From 20CM-4-69-16 sp035637455 (lineage in GTDB: Bacteria > Gemmatimonadota > Gemmatimonadetes > Gemmatimonadales > GWC2-71-9), in contig DASPXE010000093.1 in assembly GCA_035637455.1 (NCBI GenBank), forward strand, positions 4,489 to 68,488: DNA of 64,000 nucleotides. Direction: 5' to 3'. Numbering within the stretch: the stretch's first letter is position 1; the number at the start of each line of letters is the position of its first letter. The notes beneath the pieces are model-generated. The model saw only the letters and a program-made list of their open reading frames with translations. It was not told the DNA's origin and searched no databases. The translations under genes and the position numbers were made by a program. Shown piece by piece: positions 25,918-34,125 of this stretch.

Positions 25918-26666
25918 GAAAAACTGCGGATTGCGGATTGCGGATTGCGGATTGGATGGACAACGTCGCGAGTCGCGAGACTGAGCGTCCGACACGGCGA
26001 ACTGCTTTTGAATCCGCAATCCGCAATCCGCAATCCGCAATCGCCGCAATCGGAATTTTCCTCGGCCTCCAAACCCCCGACCCCTGGCCCGTCCTCGACC
26101 GCGCCAGCCAGACCTACCAGACGATCAGCACCCTCAGCGCCGACTTCGTCCAGGTCATCGTCAATCCGCTGATCGGCAGCCCCGACACGACGCGGGGCAA
26201 GCTGTATCAGATGCGGCCGAGCCGCTTCGCGATGCGGTTCACGGCGCCCAAAGGCGACCGCATCGTGGCGGACGGCCGGTACCTGTGGCTGTATACACCG
26301 AGCACCACGCCTGGGCAGGTGATCCGCTCGCGCATTCCCGCGGTGGGCACCACGGGACCGAATCTGATCGGCCAGTTCGTGGAGCGACCGCGCGAGCGCT
26401 ACAGCGCGCGCTACGTGCGGGCGGACTCACTCGGCGGCACGGTGGTGGACATGGTCGCGCTCACCCCGAAGCAGCAAGACCAGCCCTACAGCGGTGCAGT
26501 GATCTGGGTGGACCGGAACGACGGGCTAGTGCGGCGCATCGACATCACAGAGGCCTCCGGCCAGCAGCGGACGGTGATCCTCGGGAATCTCAAGGTGAAC
26601 CACGGAGCGCCGGGTCGCGAATTTACTTTCTCGCCTCCGGCCGGAGTACGAGTGGTAGATCAGTAG
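25914..26666 (+). CDS. lolA: LolA-like outer-membrane lipoprotein carrier with repeat-derived N-terminus
   Basis: Periplasmic chaperone that carries lipoproteins from LolCDE to the outer membrane. The recognisable LolA fold begins near WPVLDRASQTYQTISTLSADF and runs to the end (FTFSPPAGVRVVDQ). The only start in frame is GTG 25914, which overlaps the aroF stop. From there the first 43 residues or so are translated from the heptamer inverted repeat (ADCGLRIADW and SAIRNPQSAI). A short hydrophobic stretch, AIAAIGIFLGL, follows and may be what is left of the signal peptide. Whether the protein is still exported is uncertain. Confidence 0.75.
   Translation: MRKTADCGLRIADWMDNVASRETERPTRRTAFESAIRNPQSAIAAIGIFLGLQTPDPWPVLDRASQTYQTISTLSADFVQVIVNPLIGSPDTTRGKLYQMRPSRFAMRFTAPKGDRIVADGRYLWLYTPSTTPGQVIRSRIPAVGTTGPNLIGQFVERPRERYSARYVRADSLGGTVVDMVALTPKQQDQPYSGAVIWVDRNDGLVRRIDITEASGQQRTVILGNLKVNHGAPGREFTFSPPAGVRVVDQ
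25926..26038. repeat. Heptamer inverted-repeat element 1 (GCGGATT x4 / AATCCGC x4)
   Basis: Left arm: four perfect copies of GCGGATT (25926-25953). Right arm: four perfect copies of AATCCGC (26011-26038), then a degenerate copy. The two 28-bp arms are exact reverse complements around a 57-base loop. The element begins nine bases after the aroF stop and runs into the lolA reading frame. Confidence 0.95.
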
Positions 26667-27543
26667 CGAGCGCGTCGGCGACCCGTGCCGCCGTCGCTTC
26701 GTCCATTCCCCGTTTCTCGGCGAGCTCGAGCGCCGCGCGCCCCAGCGCCCGGTACAAGAGCGCGTCATCTTGGGTGAGCGACTCGAGATGGCGGCGGATG
26801 GTGCTGGCGTCGCCACGCACGACTGGGCCCGTGAGCGCGTCCTTCGGCTGCTCGTGTGACAGATTCTCCAGCGTGCCCTCCACGAGCGGGCGTAGGGCCT
26901 GCCACGCCGCGGCGTCCGTGAGGCCCGCGTGCCGCAGCAGGCGCTGGGCGACCGCCTGCACCACGACGAAATAGTTGGACGCGAACACGGCGCCCGCGTG
27001 GTAGATCGCCTTCGCCTTGCCGGTAATGCGGAACGGGTGCATCCCCAAGTCCCGGGCGATCGCCTCCGCCGCCTCGAGCGCCCGCGGCATCCCCTCCACA
27101 GCAGCCCAGGCGCCCTTCAGGCGCTCGGGCGCGCGCTCAGGATCCACGATGGTCTGAAGCGGGTGGAGCGAGCCGAGCGCGGCGCGTGACGGGACGAGGC
27201 GGCCCAGCGCTTCCTGGCCCTGGACACCTGAGAGGTGGAGCACCACGTGCTCCGGCCGGATCGCGCCGCCGCGCGCGAGCGCCTCCGCCAGTGGGCGGAT
27301 GGCGTCGTCTCGCACGGCGAGAATGACGACGCCCGCCTGGGCGACCCAGGCGGGCGGCGGGGAAGCGTCAGGGGGCCCGACGGCGAGCTGCAGCGGCTTC
27401 GGAACGGCCTTCTTGCGGCGGCCGTGCAGCCGGACGGTGTAGCCGGCACGCGTCAGCGCCAGCGCGAAGCCCAGGCCCGCGCGCCCCGGCCCGATGATCC
27501 CGACCGCGGGCCTGCGCGAAGCCTCCGGGCGTCGGAACGGCAC
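26623..27543 (-). CDS. Rossmann-fold NAD(P)-binding protein with DUF2520 domain
   Basis: A 306-residue probable oxidoreductase. The N-terminal Rossmann domain has the nucleotide loop GIIGPGRAGLG (about residues 15-25), an HGRRKK segment after the second strand that suggests NADP preference, and VVILAVRDDAI. The C-terminal half fits DUF2520 (SLHPLQTI, IYHAGAVFASNYFV). The substrate is unknown. GTG 27543 shares one base with the ctpA stop (TAGTG). Its 3' end overlaps the convergent lolA by 44 bp. Confidence 0.8.
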   Translation of the reverse strand: MPFRRPEASRRPAVGIIGPGRAGLGFALALTRAGYTVRLHGRRKKAVPKPLQLAVGPPDASPPPAWVAQAGVVILAVRDDAIRPLAEALARGGAIRPEHVVLHLSGVQGQEALGRLVPSRAALGSLHPLQTIVDPERAPERLKGAWAAVEGMPRALEAAEAIARDLGMHPFRITGKAKAIYHAGAVFASNYFVVVQAVAQRLLRHAGLTDAAAWQALRPLVEGTLENLSHEQPKDALTGPVVRGDASTIRRHLESLTQDDALLYRALGRAALELAEKRGMDEATAARVADALATDLPLVLRPEARK

Positions 27544-29162
27544 TAGTTCCGCTGGTTCGCGGGGGGCTTGGCCGGGGCGAGGGAGAGCAGGTCCTGCGGC
27601 GACCGAGCGCGGCGCGCCAGGCCGAGCGCCGCCTGCACCTGGTGATCCTCCGCCATCCGCCGGCGCACCTCGGTCGGCCGACCGAACACGTAGCGCGTGG
27701 TCTCGTAGCCGAGCTCTTGGGCGATGAGGGTGTGCGCACCGGCCATGAGGCTGTCGGGAACGACCGCGCCCCTGGTCCGGAGGCGGCGCAGCACCTCGCT
27801 CACCATCTCGGCGCTCACGGTGAAGGAGGGGTCACTGACGCGACCCGTCCCCTTGAGCTCGAGCGAGTAGGTGGAGAGCACGTCCCGGAACACCGGGATC
27901 TTGTCGCCGAGCGTTCTCATGAAGTTCCGCTCCGCCGTCGTGAAGGTGTCCGGGCTGACGAACAGATCCGGCCGGATCCCGCCGCCACCCACCACCGTGC
28001 GGCCTCGGTCGGTGTGGAACACCGGCGCGGAATCACTCTTCGTCGTATCGCGACCCTGCTCCGCCGCGACGGCCTGCGCCTCCTGATCGGCCTCGTTCTT
28101 GCTCTTGCGCTGAATGGTGCGGCCGCTCGGCGTGTACCAACGCGCCGTGGTCAGCTTGAGCGCCGTCTCCGGTGTGAGCTGCCAGAGCGACTGCACGAGC
28201 CCCTTCCCGAATGTAGGCGTCCCGACGACCAGGGCGCGATCGTGATCCTGGAGCGCGCCAGTGATGATCTCGGCGGCGCTGGCAGTGCCGCCGTTCACGA
28301 GCACCACGATCGGCAGGCCGGGCCACGGCTGGGGTTTGGTGTCCCGGAACGAGCGCGTGATGTTGGGTGCCCGGCCGCGCGTCGCCACGACCTCTTGACC
28401 CGGGTCGAGGAACAGCTCGCTCACGGCCACGCCCTGATCGAGCAGGCCGCCCGGGTTGCTGCGCAGGTCGAGCACCAGCGATTTCATCCCCTTCTGCACC
28501 AGATTCCCCACCGCCTCGGTCAGCTCCGCCGCTGACGTCTCGCTCACCGGACTCAACTGGACGTATCCGACCTTGTCGTCGAGCATCATCGCGACCTGCA
28601 CCGAGCGAATGTGGATCGTGGCGCGGTTCAGCTTGAACGTGAGCGGCTGCTCCACGCCCACGCGGTGCACCCGAAGCTCGACTTTCGTGCCCGGCTGACC
28701 GCGCAGCTCCTTCACCGCCTGGTCGTTCTTCCAGCCTTCGGTCGAGCGGCCGTCCAGGGTGACGATCTGATCGCCCGACTGGATGCCGGCCCGCTCGGCC
28801 GGCGTGTCGGGCAGCGGCGCCACGACCGTGATCCACCCGTCGCGCACGTCGATCTGGATGCCCAGCCCGCCGTAGTTGCCGGTGGTCGCCTCGGACAGAG
28901 CGCGGAAGTCGTCGCGCTTGAGGAAGACCGAATACGGGTCGTGCAGCTGGTCGAGCATGCCGTCGATCGCCATCTGGTAGAGTTGCCGCTCGTCGAGCGA
29001 GTCGACGTAGTAGTCGGCGACGTGCGCCAGCACGTCCTCGAACAGGCGCGCCTGCTGGTACACGGATCCCTCCGGCACGGCCTCGCGCTGCAACAGCCAG
29101 CCACCCGTCGCGAGCGCGACACACGAGATGACGGCGACGACCAGGATCTTTCGGAGCTTCAT
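27543..29162 (-). CDS. ctpA: C-terminal processing protease (S41 family)
   Basis: Exported serine protease with a Ser/Lys dyad. The protein has 539 residues. It contains an N-terminal membrane anchor (about 5-22), an S41 N-terminal helical region, a PDZ domain (about 95-185, YGGLGIQID) and the catalytic core with Ser295 (NGGTASAAE) and Lys320 (TFGKG). A C-terminal extension of about 150 residues follows. ATG 29162 was chosen because it gives the basic-hydrophobic anchor MKLRKILVVAVI and an ATGA overlap with tmk. It lies in the rpmE-prfA-prmC-ylbF-tmk operon. Confidence 0.92.
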   Translation of the reverse strand: MKLRKILVVAVISCVALATGGWLLQREAVPEGSVYQQARLFEDVLAHVADYYVDSLDERQLYQMAIDGMLDQLHDPYSVFLKRDDFRALSEATTGNYGGLGIQIDVRDGWITVVAPLPDTPAERAGIQSGDQIVTLDGRSTEGWKNDQAVKELRGQPGTKVELRVHRVGVEQPLTFKLNRATIHIRSVQVAMMLDDKVGYVQLSPVSETSAAELTEAVGNLVQKGMKSLVLDLRSNPGGLLDQGVAVSELFLDPGQEVVATRGRAPNITRSFRDTKPQPWPGLPIVVLVNGGTASAAEIITGALQDHDRALVVGTPTFGKGLVQSLWQLTPETALKLTTARWYTPSGRTIQRKSKNEADQEAQAVAAEQGRDTTKSDSAPVFHTDRGRTVVGGGGIRPDLFVSPDTFTTAERNFMRTLGDKIPVFRDVLSTYSLELKGTGRVSDPSFTVSAEMVSEVLRRLRTRGAVVPDSLMAGAHTLIAQELGYETTRYVFGRPTEVRRRMAEDHQVQAALGLARRARSPQDLLSLAPAKPPANQRN

Positions 29163-29785
29163 GACACGCCTCGCGTTGAGAGTACGGTCACCGCCATGAC
29201 CTCGCGCCACGCGGCATCTTGCACGGCCCTCTTGGACTGTGTGGCATCGATGTGGACTACCCCGGGCCCCGCGGCGCCACGGTACGCCTCGAGCACGCGC
29301 CGGTGGAACCCATCGTCCTGCCGCTCCAACCGGTCCTGCACCTTGCGTGCCGCGCGTTGCCGCTCGCGGCCGATCGCCACTGGCACGTCGAGCACGAGCG
29401 TCAAGTCCGGTACGAGACCCCCCGTGGCCAGCCGGTTGGCCCGAGCCACCTCCTCGTACGCTAACCCGCCGCCGGCCACTTGGTAGGCCATGGTCGAAAG
29501 CTCGAACCGGTCGGCCAGGACCACCTGTCCCGCAGCGAGCGCGGGACGGATGACCTTATGCACCAGGTCGGCCCGCGCCGCGAGGAACAGGAACAACTCG
29601 GCGGCGGGGGCCATCTCGTGCGGGAATCCCAGGACCACCTTGCGCGCCGCTTCCGCGACGGGCGTCCCGCCGGGCTCGCGCACCGTCACGACGGCACGGC
29701 CGTCGGCGCGGAACCGGGCCGCCAGCCAGCGCAGCAGCGTCGACTTCCCCGCCCCTTCCGGGCCCTCCACGACGATGAACGTCAT
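29159..29785 (-). CDS. tmk: Thymidylate kinase
   Basis: Phosphorylates dTMP to dTDP. The protein has 208 residues with P-loop GPEGAGKST, the dTMP-contacting REPGGTP, the DRF motif (LADRFELSTMAYQ) and VQDRLERQDDGFH in the lid. ATG 29785 overlaps the stop of the YlbF-like gene upstream (ATGA). The stop overlaps the ctpA start. Confidence 0.95.
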   Translation of the reverse strand: MTFIVVEGPEGAGKSTLLRWLAARFRADGRAVVTVREPGGTPVAEAARKVVLGFPHEMAPAAELFLFLAARADLVHKVIRPALAAGQVVLADRFELSTMAYQVAGGGLAYEEVARANRLATGGLVPDLTLVLDVPVAIGRERQRAARKVQDRLERQDDGFHRRVLEAYRGAAGPGVVHIDATQSKRAVQDAAWREVMAVTVLSTRGVS

Positions 29786-30135
29786 CCCAGCGTGATGATG
29801 GGGCTCGCGGCCCCCTGCTTCATACCCTCGTAGATCCGCGCGTTTACCTTGGCCATCAGTTTTTCGAAGTTCGCCTGCGCGGCCACAACTTGCTGATACA
29901 CCGTATTCGACTGGACGCTCTGAAGCGCGCGATCGTACTGCTCGACCTGCTCGCGGGGCGGCTCGCGATTCTCCTGGGCCGCGCGCTCGATGTCGCGGGC
30001 GATCCGCTCGACCTCGGCCAGGAGCTGCTTGCAGGTCGTGTCCTCGCGCATCCGGTCGCTCGCCCGGACCAGGGCTTTGTACTCCTCGCTCTGCCCCAGC
30101 AGCCGGCCGAGCTCCCCCGCCTTCTGATCGATCAC
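29782..30135 (-). CDS. YlbF/YmcA-family (DUF964) helical protein
   Basis: A 117-residue, all-helical, charged protein that fits the Com_YlbF/DUF964 family (LGQSEEYKALVRASDRM, then EQYDRALQSVQSNTVYQQ). In Bacillus, YlbF and YmcA form a complex that modulates RNase Y, and homologues elsewhere are uncharacterised. It overlaps prmC by four bases upstream and tmk by four bases downstream. RNase Y was not seen in the window. Confidence 0.65.
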   Translation of the reverse strand: MIDQKAGELGRLLGQSEEYKALVRASDRMREDTTCKQLLAEVERIARDIERAAQENREPPREQVEQYDRALQSVQSNTVYQQVVAAQANFEKLMAKVNARIYEGMKQGAASPIITLG

Positions 30136-31037
30136 GCACCCTCCTTGGCAAAGGCCAACAAGAACCGCGGCCGCCCGAACAGGTCTTCGTGGATCCCGAC
30201 GCGCGCCCAGCCGTAGTCGCGCGCCAGCGCCCGGACCCGCACCGCGCGCCGCTCGTCGATCTCGAGCGCCAGCAGGCCGCCGGGGGCGAGCAGTGCGGCG
30301 GCGCCCCCGACCAGCGCGCGTGTCGCGTCGAGCCCGTCCGGTCCGCTGACCAGCGCCCCGCGGGGCTCGAAGTCACGCACTGTCGGGTCCAGCTCGAGAT
30401 ACTCGGCCTGCGTCAGATACGGCGGGTTCGAGACGATCGCCCGGCAGCGCTCCCCCGCGAGCGGCGCCAGGAGGTCTCCCTCCCGCACTTCCACGGGCAC
30501 GGCGGGCTGCACCAGCGCCACGTTTTCCCGCGCCAGCGCCGCCGCTCCGGGAGACCGCTCGATGGCGATCACACGCTCGAAGTCGCCTTCGATGGCCAGC
30601 GCCAGGGCGATGCAACCACACCCGGCACCGATGTCGGCCACGACCCCGCGCTTCCCCCTTCCCCCTTCCCCAGCCGTTCCCCGGGTCCATCGCAACACCA
30701 GATCGACGAGTCCTTCGGTCTCGGGCCGCGGGATCAATGCCCGCGCGTCGAGCTTCAGATCGAGCGTGCGGAAGCCCACCCGACCGACCGCGTAGGCGGA
30801 CGGGACCCCTCTGGAGCGACGCTCGACGGCCTGCGAAAACCGCTCTGCCAGCTCAGGCGGGGGCTGCTGGTCGCGTCGCAGCCAGACGTCGCCGGGCGTG
30901 GTCTCTGAGCCGGCCACCGCAGCCCAGAGCGTCGTCGCTTCGCGGCGCGGGCTGTGAAGCCCCGAGCGCGCCAGCCGCCCGACGGCCTCCTCGAGCGCGC
31001 CCGCGATCGCTGAATGAGGTGCAGCGCGCTCAGGCAC
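30132..31037 (-). CDS. prmC: Release factor glutamine methyltransferase
   Basis: Methylates the GGQ glutamine of release factors, including the product of the gene just upstream. The protein has 301 residues: an N-terminal helical domain, then an SAM-binding domain with IGAGCGCIALALA and the substrate motif NPPY (about residue 199). GTG 31037 overlaps the prfA 3' end by eight bases. A purine-rich tract inserts Gly, Glu, Arg and Lys residues (AGEGGRGKRG) just before the SAM-binding strand. Confidence 0.93.
   Translation of the reverse strand: MPERAAPHSAIAGALEEAVGRLARSGLHSPRREATTLWAAVAGSETTPGDVWLRRDQQPPPELAERFSQAVERRSRGVPSAYAVGRVGFRTLDLKLDARALIPRPETEGLVDLVLRWTRGTAGEGGRGKRGVVADIGAGCGCIALALAIEGDFERVIAIERSPGAAALARENVALVQPAVPVEVREGDLLAPLAGERCRAIVSNPPYLTQAEYLELDPTVRDFEPRGALVSGPDGLDATRALVGGAAALLAPGGLLALEIDERRAVRVRALARDYGWARVGIHEDLFGRPRFLLAFAKEGA
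30651..30671. repeat. Purine tract inside prmC
   Basis: A 21-base run of only C and T on the + strand (G and A on the coding strand), in frame in prmC and translated as a Gly/Glu/Arg/Lys loop. Similar tracts occur in hyuA (twice) and lnt, always with purines on the coding strand. Confidence 0.8.
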
Positions 31038-32088
31038 TGAGCCGTTCCTTCTCCCCGGCGAGCCTGAGGGCCGCGATCAGCTCGTCGAGCTTCCCGTCCA
31101 TCACCTCAGCGAGGTCGTGGGTAGTGAAGCCGATGCGGTGGTCGGTGATGCGGTTCTGGGGAAAATTGTAGGTACGGATCTTCTGCGATCGGTCGCCCGT
31201 GCCCACTTGAGCCCGCCGCTCCCTTGCGCGCGCCGCTTCCTGTTCGGCGAGCATGCGGTCGAGCAGCCGCGCGCGCAGGATCTCCAGCGCCTTGATCTTG
31301 TTCTGGAGCTGCGACTTCTGGTCTTGGCACTTCACCTCGAGCCCCGTCGGGAGGTGCGTCACCCGCACCGCGCTGTCCGTCGTGTTGACGCTCTGGCCAC
31401 CCGGTCCGCCCGAGCGAAATACGTCGATGCGCAGGTCTTTGTCTTCGATCTTGACGTCCACCTCTTCCGCGTCCGGGAGGACCGCCACCGTCGCGGCGGA
31501 CGTATGGCGTCGACCCTGTGTCTCGGTTTCGGGGATGCGTTGCACGCGGTGCACGCCCGACTCGTAGCGGAGCGTGCCGTACACCTTGGGCCCCCGCACC
31601 GCAAAGATCGCCTCCTTCAGACCTCCGAGGTTCCCTTCCGAGAGCGCCAGTACCTCGACCTTCCACCCGCGGCGCTCGCAGTAGCGCGTGTACATGCGGA
31701 ACAGGTCCGCCGCGAATAGCGCCGCCTCGTCGCCACCCGTTCCGGCGCGGATCTCCACGATGGCGTCACGGTCGTCGAGGGGATCGGTCGGTGTGAGCAG
31801 GTCCGCCAGCAGGGCTTCCGCCCGCTCGATCTCGGGGCGGAGCCGCTCCACGTCCGCACGTGCCAACTGGGAGAGCTCGGGGTCCTTGTCCTGGAGCACC
31901 TCCCGCGCCTGGGCCAGCTCGCCCTGGAACCGCTCGAGGCGGCTGTGGGCTTGGCGAATGGCGTCGAGCCGCGCGTGCTCGCGGCCCAGCTGCTTCAGCT
32001 TGGCCGGATGCCGCGCGGTCTCAGGGTCGGCCAGGGCTCGGGCGACCTCCTCCGCCCGTGCGAGCGCCTGGCGGAGTCGGGCCTCCAT
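31030..32088 (-). CDS. prfA: Peptide chain release factor 1
   Basis: Recognises UAA and UAG stop codons. The protein has 352 residues. The codon-reading motif is P-E-T in QRIPETETQGRRHTS, matching the PxT of RF1. The catalytic GGQ lies in FRSGGPGGQSVNTTDSAVR. The N-terminal helical domain is complete. ATG 32088 starts three bases after the rpmE stop, and prmC follows with an overlap, so the factor and its methylase are made together. Confidence 0.97.
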   Translation of the reverse strand: MEARLRQALARAEEVARALADPETARHPAKLKQLGREHARLDAIRQAHSRLERFQGELAQAREVLQDKDPELSQLARADVERLRPEIERAEALLADLLTPTDPLDDRDAIVEIRAGTGGDEAALFAADLFRMYTRYCERRGWKVEVLALSEGNLGGLKEAIFAVRGPKVYGTLRYESGVHRVQRIPETETQGRRHTSAATVAVLPDAEEVDVKIEDKDLRIDVFRSGGPGGQSVNTTDSAVRVTHLPTGLEVKCQDQKSQLQNKIKALEILRARLLDRMLAEQEAARARERRAQVGTGDRSQKIRTYNFPQNRITDHRIGFTTHDLAEVMDGKLDELIAALRLAGEKERLSA

Positions 32089-32091
32089 GCG

Positions 32092-32304
32092 TCAGCCGGT
32101 CGTCTTGTCCGTCGCGTATTTCTGGCGGAACCGCTCCACGCGCCCGGCCGTGTCCAGGAGCTTCTGCTTCCCGGTGTAGTAGGGGTGGCACTTGGCGCAG
32201 ATTTCGACGTGGATCACGGGCACTGTGGACCGCGTCACGAAGCTGTTGCCGCAGGCGCACTGGACTTGGGCGCGCTGGTAGGCGGGGTGAATTCCGGGTT
32301 TCAC
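32092..32304 (-). CDS. rpmE: Large ribosomal subunit protein bL31, zinc-binding form
   Basis: A small 50S protein of 70 residues that contributes to an inter-subunit bridge. GTG 32304 gives the canonical start MKPGIHPAYQ. CACGNSF and the CAKCHPYYTGKQK block provide the zinc cysteines of the C+ form. It heads the rpmE-prfA-prmC-ylbF-tmk-ctpA-DUF2520 operon and is read from the promoter at 32379-32351. Confidence 0.95.
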   Translation of the reverse strand: MKPGIHPAYQRAQVQCACGNSFVTRSTVPVIHVEICAKCHPYYTGKQKLLDTAGRVERFRQKYATDKTTG

Positions 32305-32350
32305 TGCACTGTATCCTGGCGTAGATGTCAATGGCACGAAAGACCCGGAA

Positions 32351-32379
32351 ATATAACTGGCGTCATGAGTTGGCGGCAA
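32351..32379 (-). promoter_or_regulatory. Promoter of the rpmE operon
   Basis: Read leftwards, TTGCCG (32379-32374), a 17-bp spacer and TTATAT (32356-32351). The predicted start near 32344 leaves a leader of about 40 bases before the rpmE GTG. Its -35 box lies only nine bases from that of the crp promoter. Confidence 0.55.
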
Positions 32380-32388
32380 GGCACCACA

Positions 32389-32417
32389 TTGACACCGGGC
32401 ACGCCAATACGTAAGCT
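32389..32417 (+). promoter_or_regulatory. Promoter of crp
   Basis: A consensus TTGACA (32389-32394), a 17-bp spacer and TAAGCT (32412-32417). Transcription would start near 32424, leaving a leader of about 34 bases to GTG 32458. GAGGGGAA, at about 32443, could serve as ribosome-binding site. Confidence 0.65.
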
Positions 32418-32457
32418 TGCGCCACCATTTGCCCCCAAACCCGAGGGGAACCTCCGC

Positions 32458-33129
32458 GTGTCGGTGACGGCCATCCTCCAAAAAGTCCCGCTCTTCGGCC
32501 AACTCTCTCCTGCTGAGCTCGATCGGGTGGCCGAGATCACCCGCGAGCGCAGCTACCCCCGCAACTCCGTGATTCTCTTCGAGGACGACCCCGGCGATGC
32601 GCTGTACGTCGTGGCCAAGGGGCAGGTCAAGGTGGTCCTCATCGGGGAAGACGGGCGGGAAGTCATTCTCTCCGTGCTGGGCGAGGGGGACTTCTTCGGC
32701 GAGATGTCACTCATCGACGAGGAACCCCGCTCGGCGCACGTGATCGCGATGGAAGACTCGAATCTCCTCGTGATCCGACGCGAGGACTTCCAAAGCATTC
32801 TGCAGCAATCGCCGGGGATCGCGATGGGGTTGCTGCGGGAGCTCTCCCGCCGCCTGCGGCGCGTGGACGAGAAGGTGGGGAGCCTCGTCCTCCTCGACGT
32901 CAACGGCCGCGTGGCCCAGCTGCTCCTCGACCTCGCCGACGAAGCGGGGTCGAGTCGTATCACCCGCCGCCTCACACACCACACCATCGCCCAGATGATC
33001 GGCTCGAGCCGCGAGACGGTGAGCCGGACGATGCGCGAGCTGGTCGAGAAAGGCTACATCGAGATCAGCCGCCGGGAGATCCTGATTCGCGACCGCGCCG
33101 CGCTGGAGGCGTCGGCGGGGCGGTCGTGA
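32458..33129 (+). CDS. crp: Crp/Fnr-family transcription regulator, Crp type
   Basis: A 223-residue cyclic-nucleotide-type regulator. The N-terminal beta-roll has FFGEMSLIDEEPRSA, in which Glu82, Arg91 and Ser92 align with the cAMP-phosphate contacts of E. coli CRP. A dimer helix and a winged helix-turn-helix with RETVSR (185-190) follow. That motif keeps the Arg, Glu and Arg that read TGTGA half-sites, so DNA specificity like that of CRP is expected. No FNR-type cysteine cluster is present. GTG 32458 was chosen from its position after promoter and ribosome-binding site. A longer upstream frame crosses rpmE on the other strand and is unlikely. Confidence 0.9.
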   Translation: MSVTAILQKVPLFGQLSPAELDRVAEITRERSYPRNSVILFEDDPGDALYVVAKGQVKVVLIGEDGREVILSVLGEGDFFGEMSLIDEEPRSAHVIAMEDSNLLVIRREDFQSILQQSPGIAMGLLRELSRRLRRVDEKVGSLVLLDVNGRVAQLLLDLADEAGSSRITRRLTHHTIAQMIGSSRETVSRTMRELVEKGYIEISRREILIRDRAALEASAGRS

Positions 33130-33143
33130 GTCGCGCCCCCCGG

Positions 33144-33159
33144 CGTGAGGTGGGTCACG
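33144..33159. promoter_or_regulatory. CRP-like palindrome 3 (CGTGA-N6-TCACG)
   Basis: GTGAGGTGGGTCAC sits 15 bp after crp and about 65 bp upstream of the predicted transcription start of the next gene (promoter at 33181). This is close to the -61.5 position of class I CRP activation. Confidence 0.5.
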
Positions 33160-33180
33160 GGGGGCGGGTGAGCCGGCAGC

Positions 33181-33210
33181 TTGTCCTACATGCCCGATTT
33201 TCCGTAACTT
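33181..33210 (+). promoter_or_regulatory. Promoter of the MBL-fold gene
   Basis: TTGTCC (33181-33186), an 18-bp spacer and TAACTT (33205-33210). The predicted start is near 33217, about 21 bases before ATG 33238. Confidence 0.5.
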
Positions 33211-33237
33211 AGCCCTAGCTACGGCGTGCCGGGACCG

Positions 33238-34110
33238 ATGGCCTACACGGTGACCTTTTGGGGAACGCGGGGCTCAATCCCCACCCCCGGGGCCCACACC
33301 GCGCGCTACGGCGGCAACACGCCGTGCGTGGCCGTGGAGGGCGCCGGGGGTCAGCTCGTTATCCTCGACGCCGGCACCGGGATTCGCGCGCTGGGGCTCC
33401 AGCTCGTGGAGCGTCAGAACGGCGCCGTGAACGCGGAGATCCTGCTCTCGCACGCCCACTGGGACCACATTCAGGGGCTGCCCCACTTCAAGCCGTTCTT
33501 CTCGCCGGGGAATGCAGTGCGAATCTGGGGCTCCAGGCAGGGCACCACGTCGCTCGAGGCGATCCTCCGGCAACAGATGGATCCGGCCGTGTTTCCCATC
33601 CCGCTCGATGCACTGTCGGCCAAGTTGACGGTGCAGCAGGTGGACCCGGGCGAGTTCACCGTGGGTGCGTTCCGGGTGCGCGCCATGCGGCTACGGCACC
33701 CCGGCACGACGCTGGGGTATCGGCTCACGCCGGCGGCCGCCGCGGGGGGCGCGAGCATGGCCTATGTGACGGACAACGAACTGGGACCGGGGGGCCATTA
33801 CGACACGCCGGCGACGTGGCGCAAGGATCTCGTGGCGTTCCTGGCAAACGTGGAGCTCCTGATCCACGACGCGATGTATACGCCGCAGGAGCTCGAGCAG
33901 CACCGTGGATGGGGCCATTCCACCTTCGAGGAAGCGGTGACGCTCGCGGCGGAGGCCGGCGTGCGGCGGCTCGTGCTATTCCATCACGAGCCGGAGCACG
34001 GCGACGCGGAGGTCGATGGGTTGCTCAGCGCGGCCCGCCGCGCGGCCAAGGCGCGGGGTACGCCGGCGGAGGTGTTGGCGGCGCGGGAAGGGATGACCCT
34101 GACTCTCTGA
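33238..34110 (+). CDS. MBL-fold phosphodiesterase-like hydrolase
   Basis: A 290-residue cytoplasmic enzyme of the metallo-beta-lactamase fold. It opens with VTFWGTRGSIPTPG and has the zinc motif HAHWDH (about residues 80-85), an YVTDNE segment and a late LFHHEPEH. Proteins with this opening are often annotated as cAMP/cGMP phosphodiesterase-like, which would make sense beside crp and a CRP-like site. The activity is an inference. ATG 33238 was preferred, although GTG 33226 in the same frame is possible. Confidence 0.75.
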   Translation: MAYTVTFWGTRGSIPTPGAHTARYGGNTPCVAVEGAGGQLVILDAGTGIRALGLQLVERQNGAVNAEILLSHAHWDHIQGLPHFKPFFSPGNAVRIWGSRQGTTSLEAILRQQMDPAVFPIPLDALSAKLTVQQVDPGEFTVGAFRVRAMRLRHPGTTLGYRLTPAAAAGGASMAYVTDNELGPGGHYDTPATWRKDLVAFLANVELLIHDAMYTPQELEQHRGWGHSTFEEAVTLAAEAGVRRLVLFHHEPEHGDAEVDGLLSAARRAAKARGTPAEVLAAREGMTLTL

Positions 34111-34125
34111 TCCGAGGAGCATGCT

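Noticed and set aside
25926..26038. CRISPR array
   Set aside because: The heptamers are contiguous and inverted, with no spacers and no cas genes.
31945..32457. N-terminal extension of Crp through the rpmE region
   Set aside because: It would overlap rpmE and prfA on the other strand and the crp promoter; the canonical domain starts after 32458.
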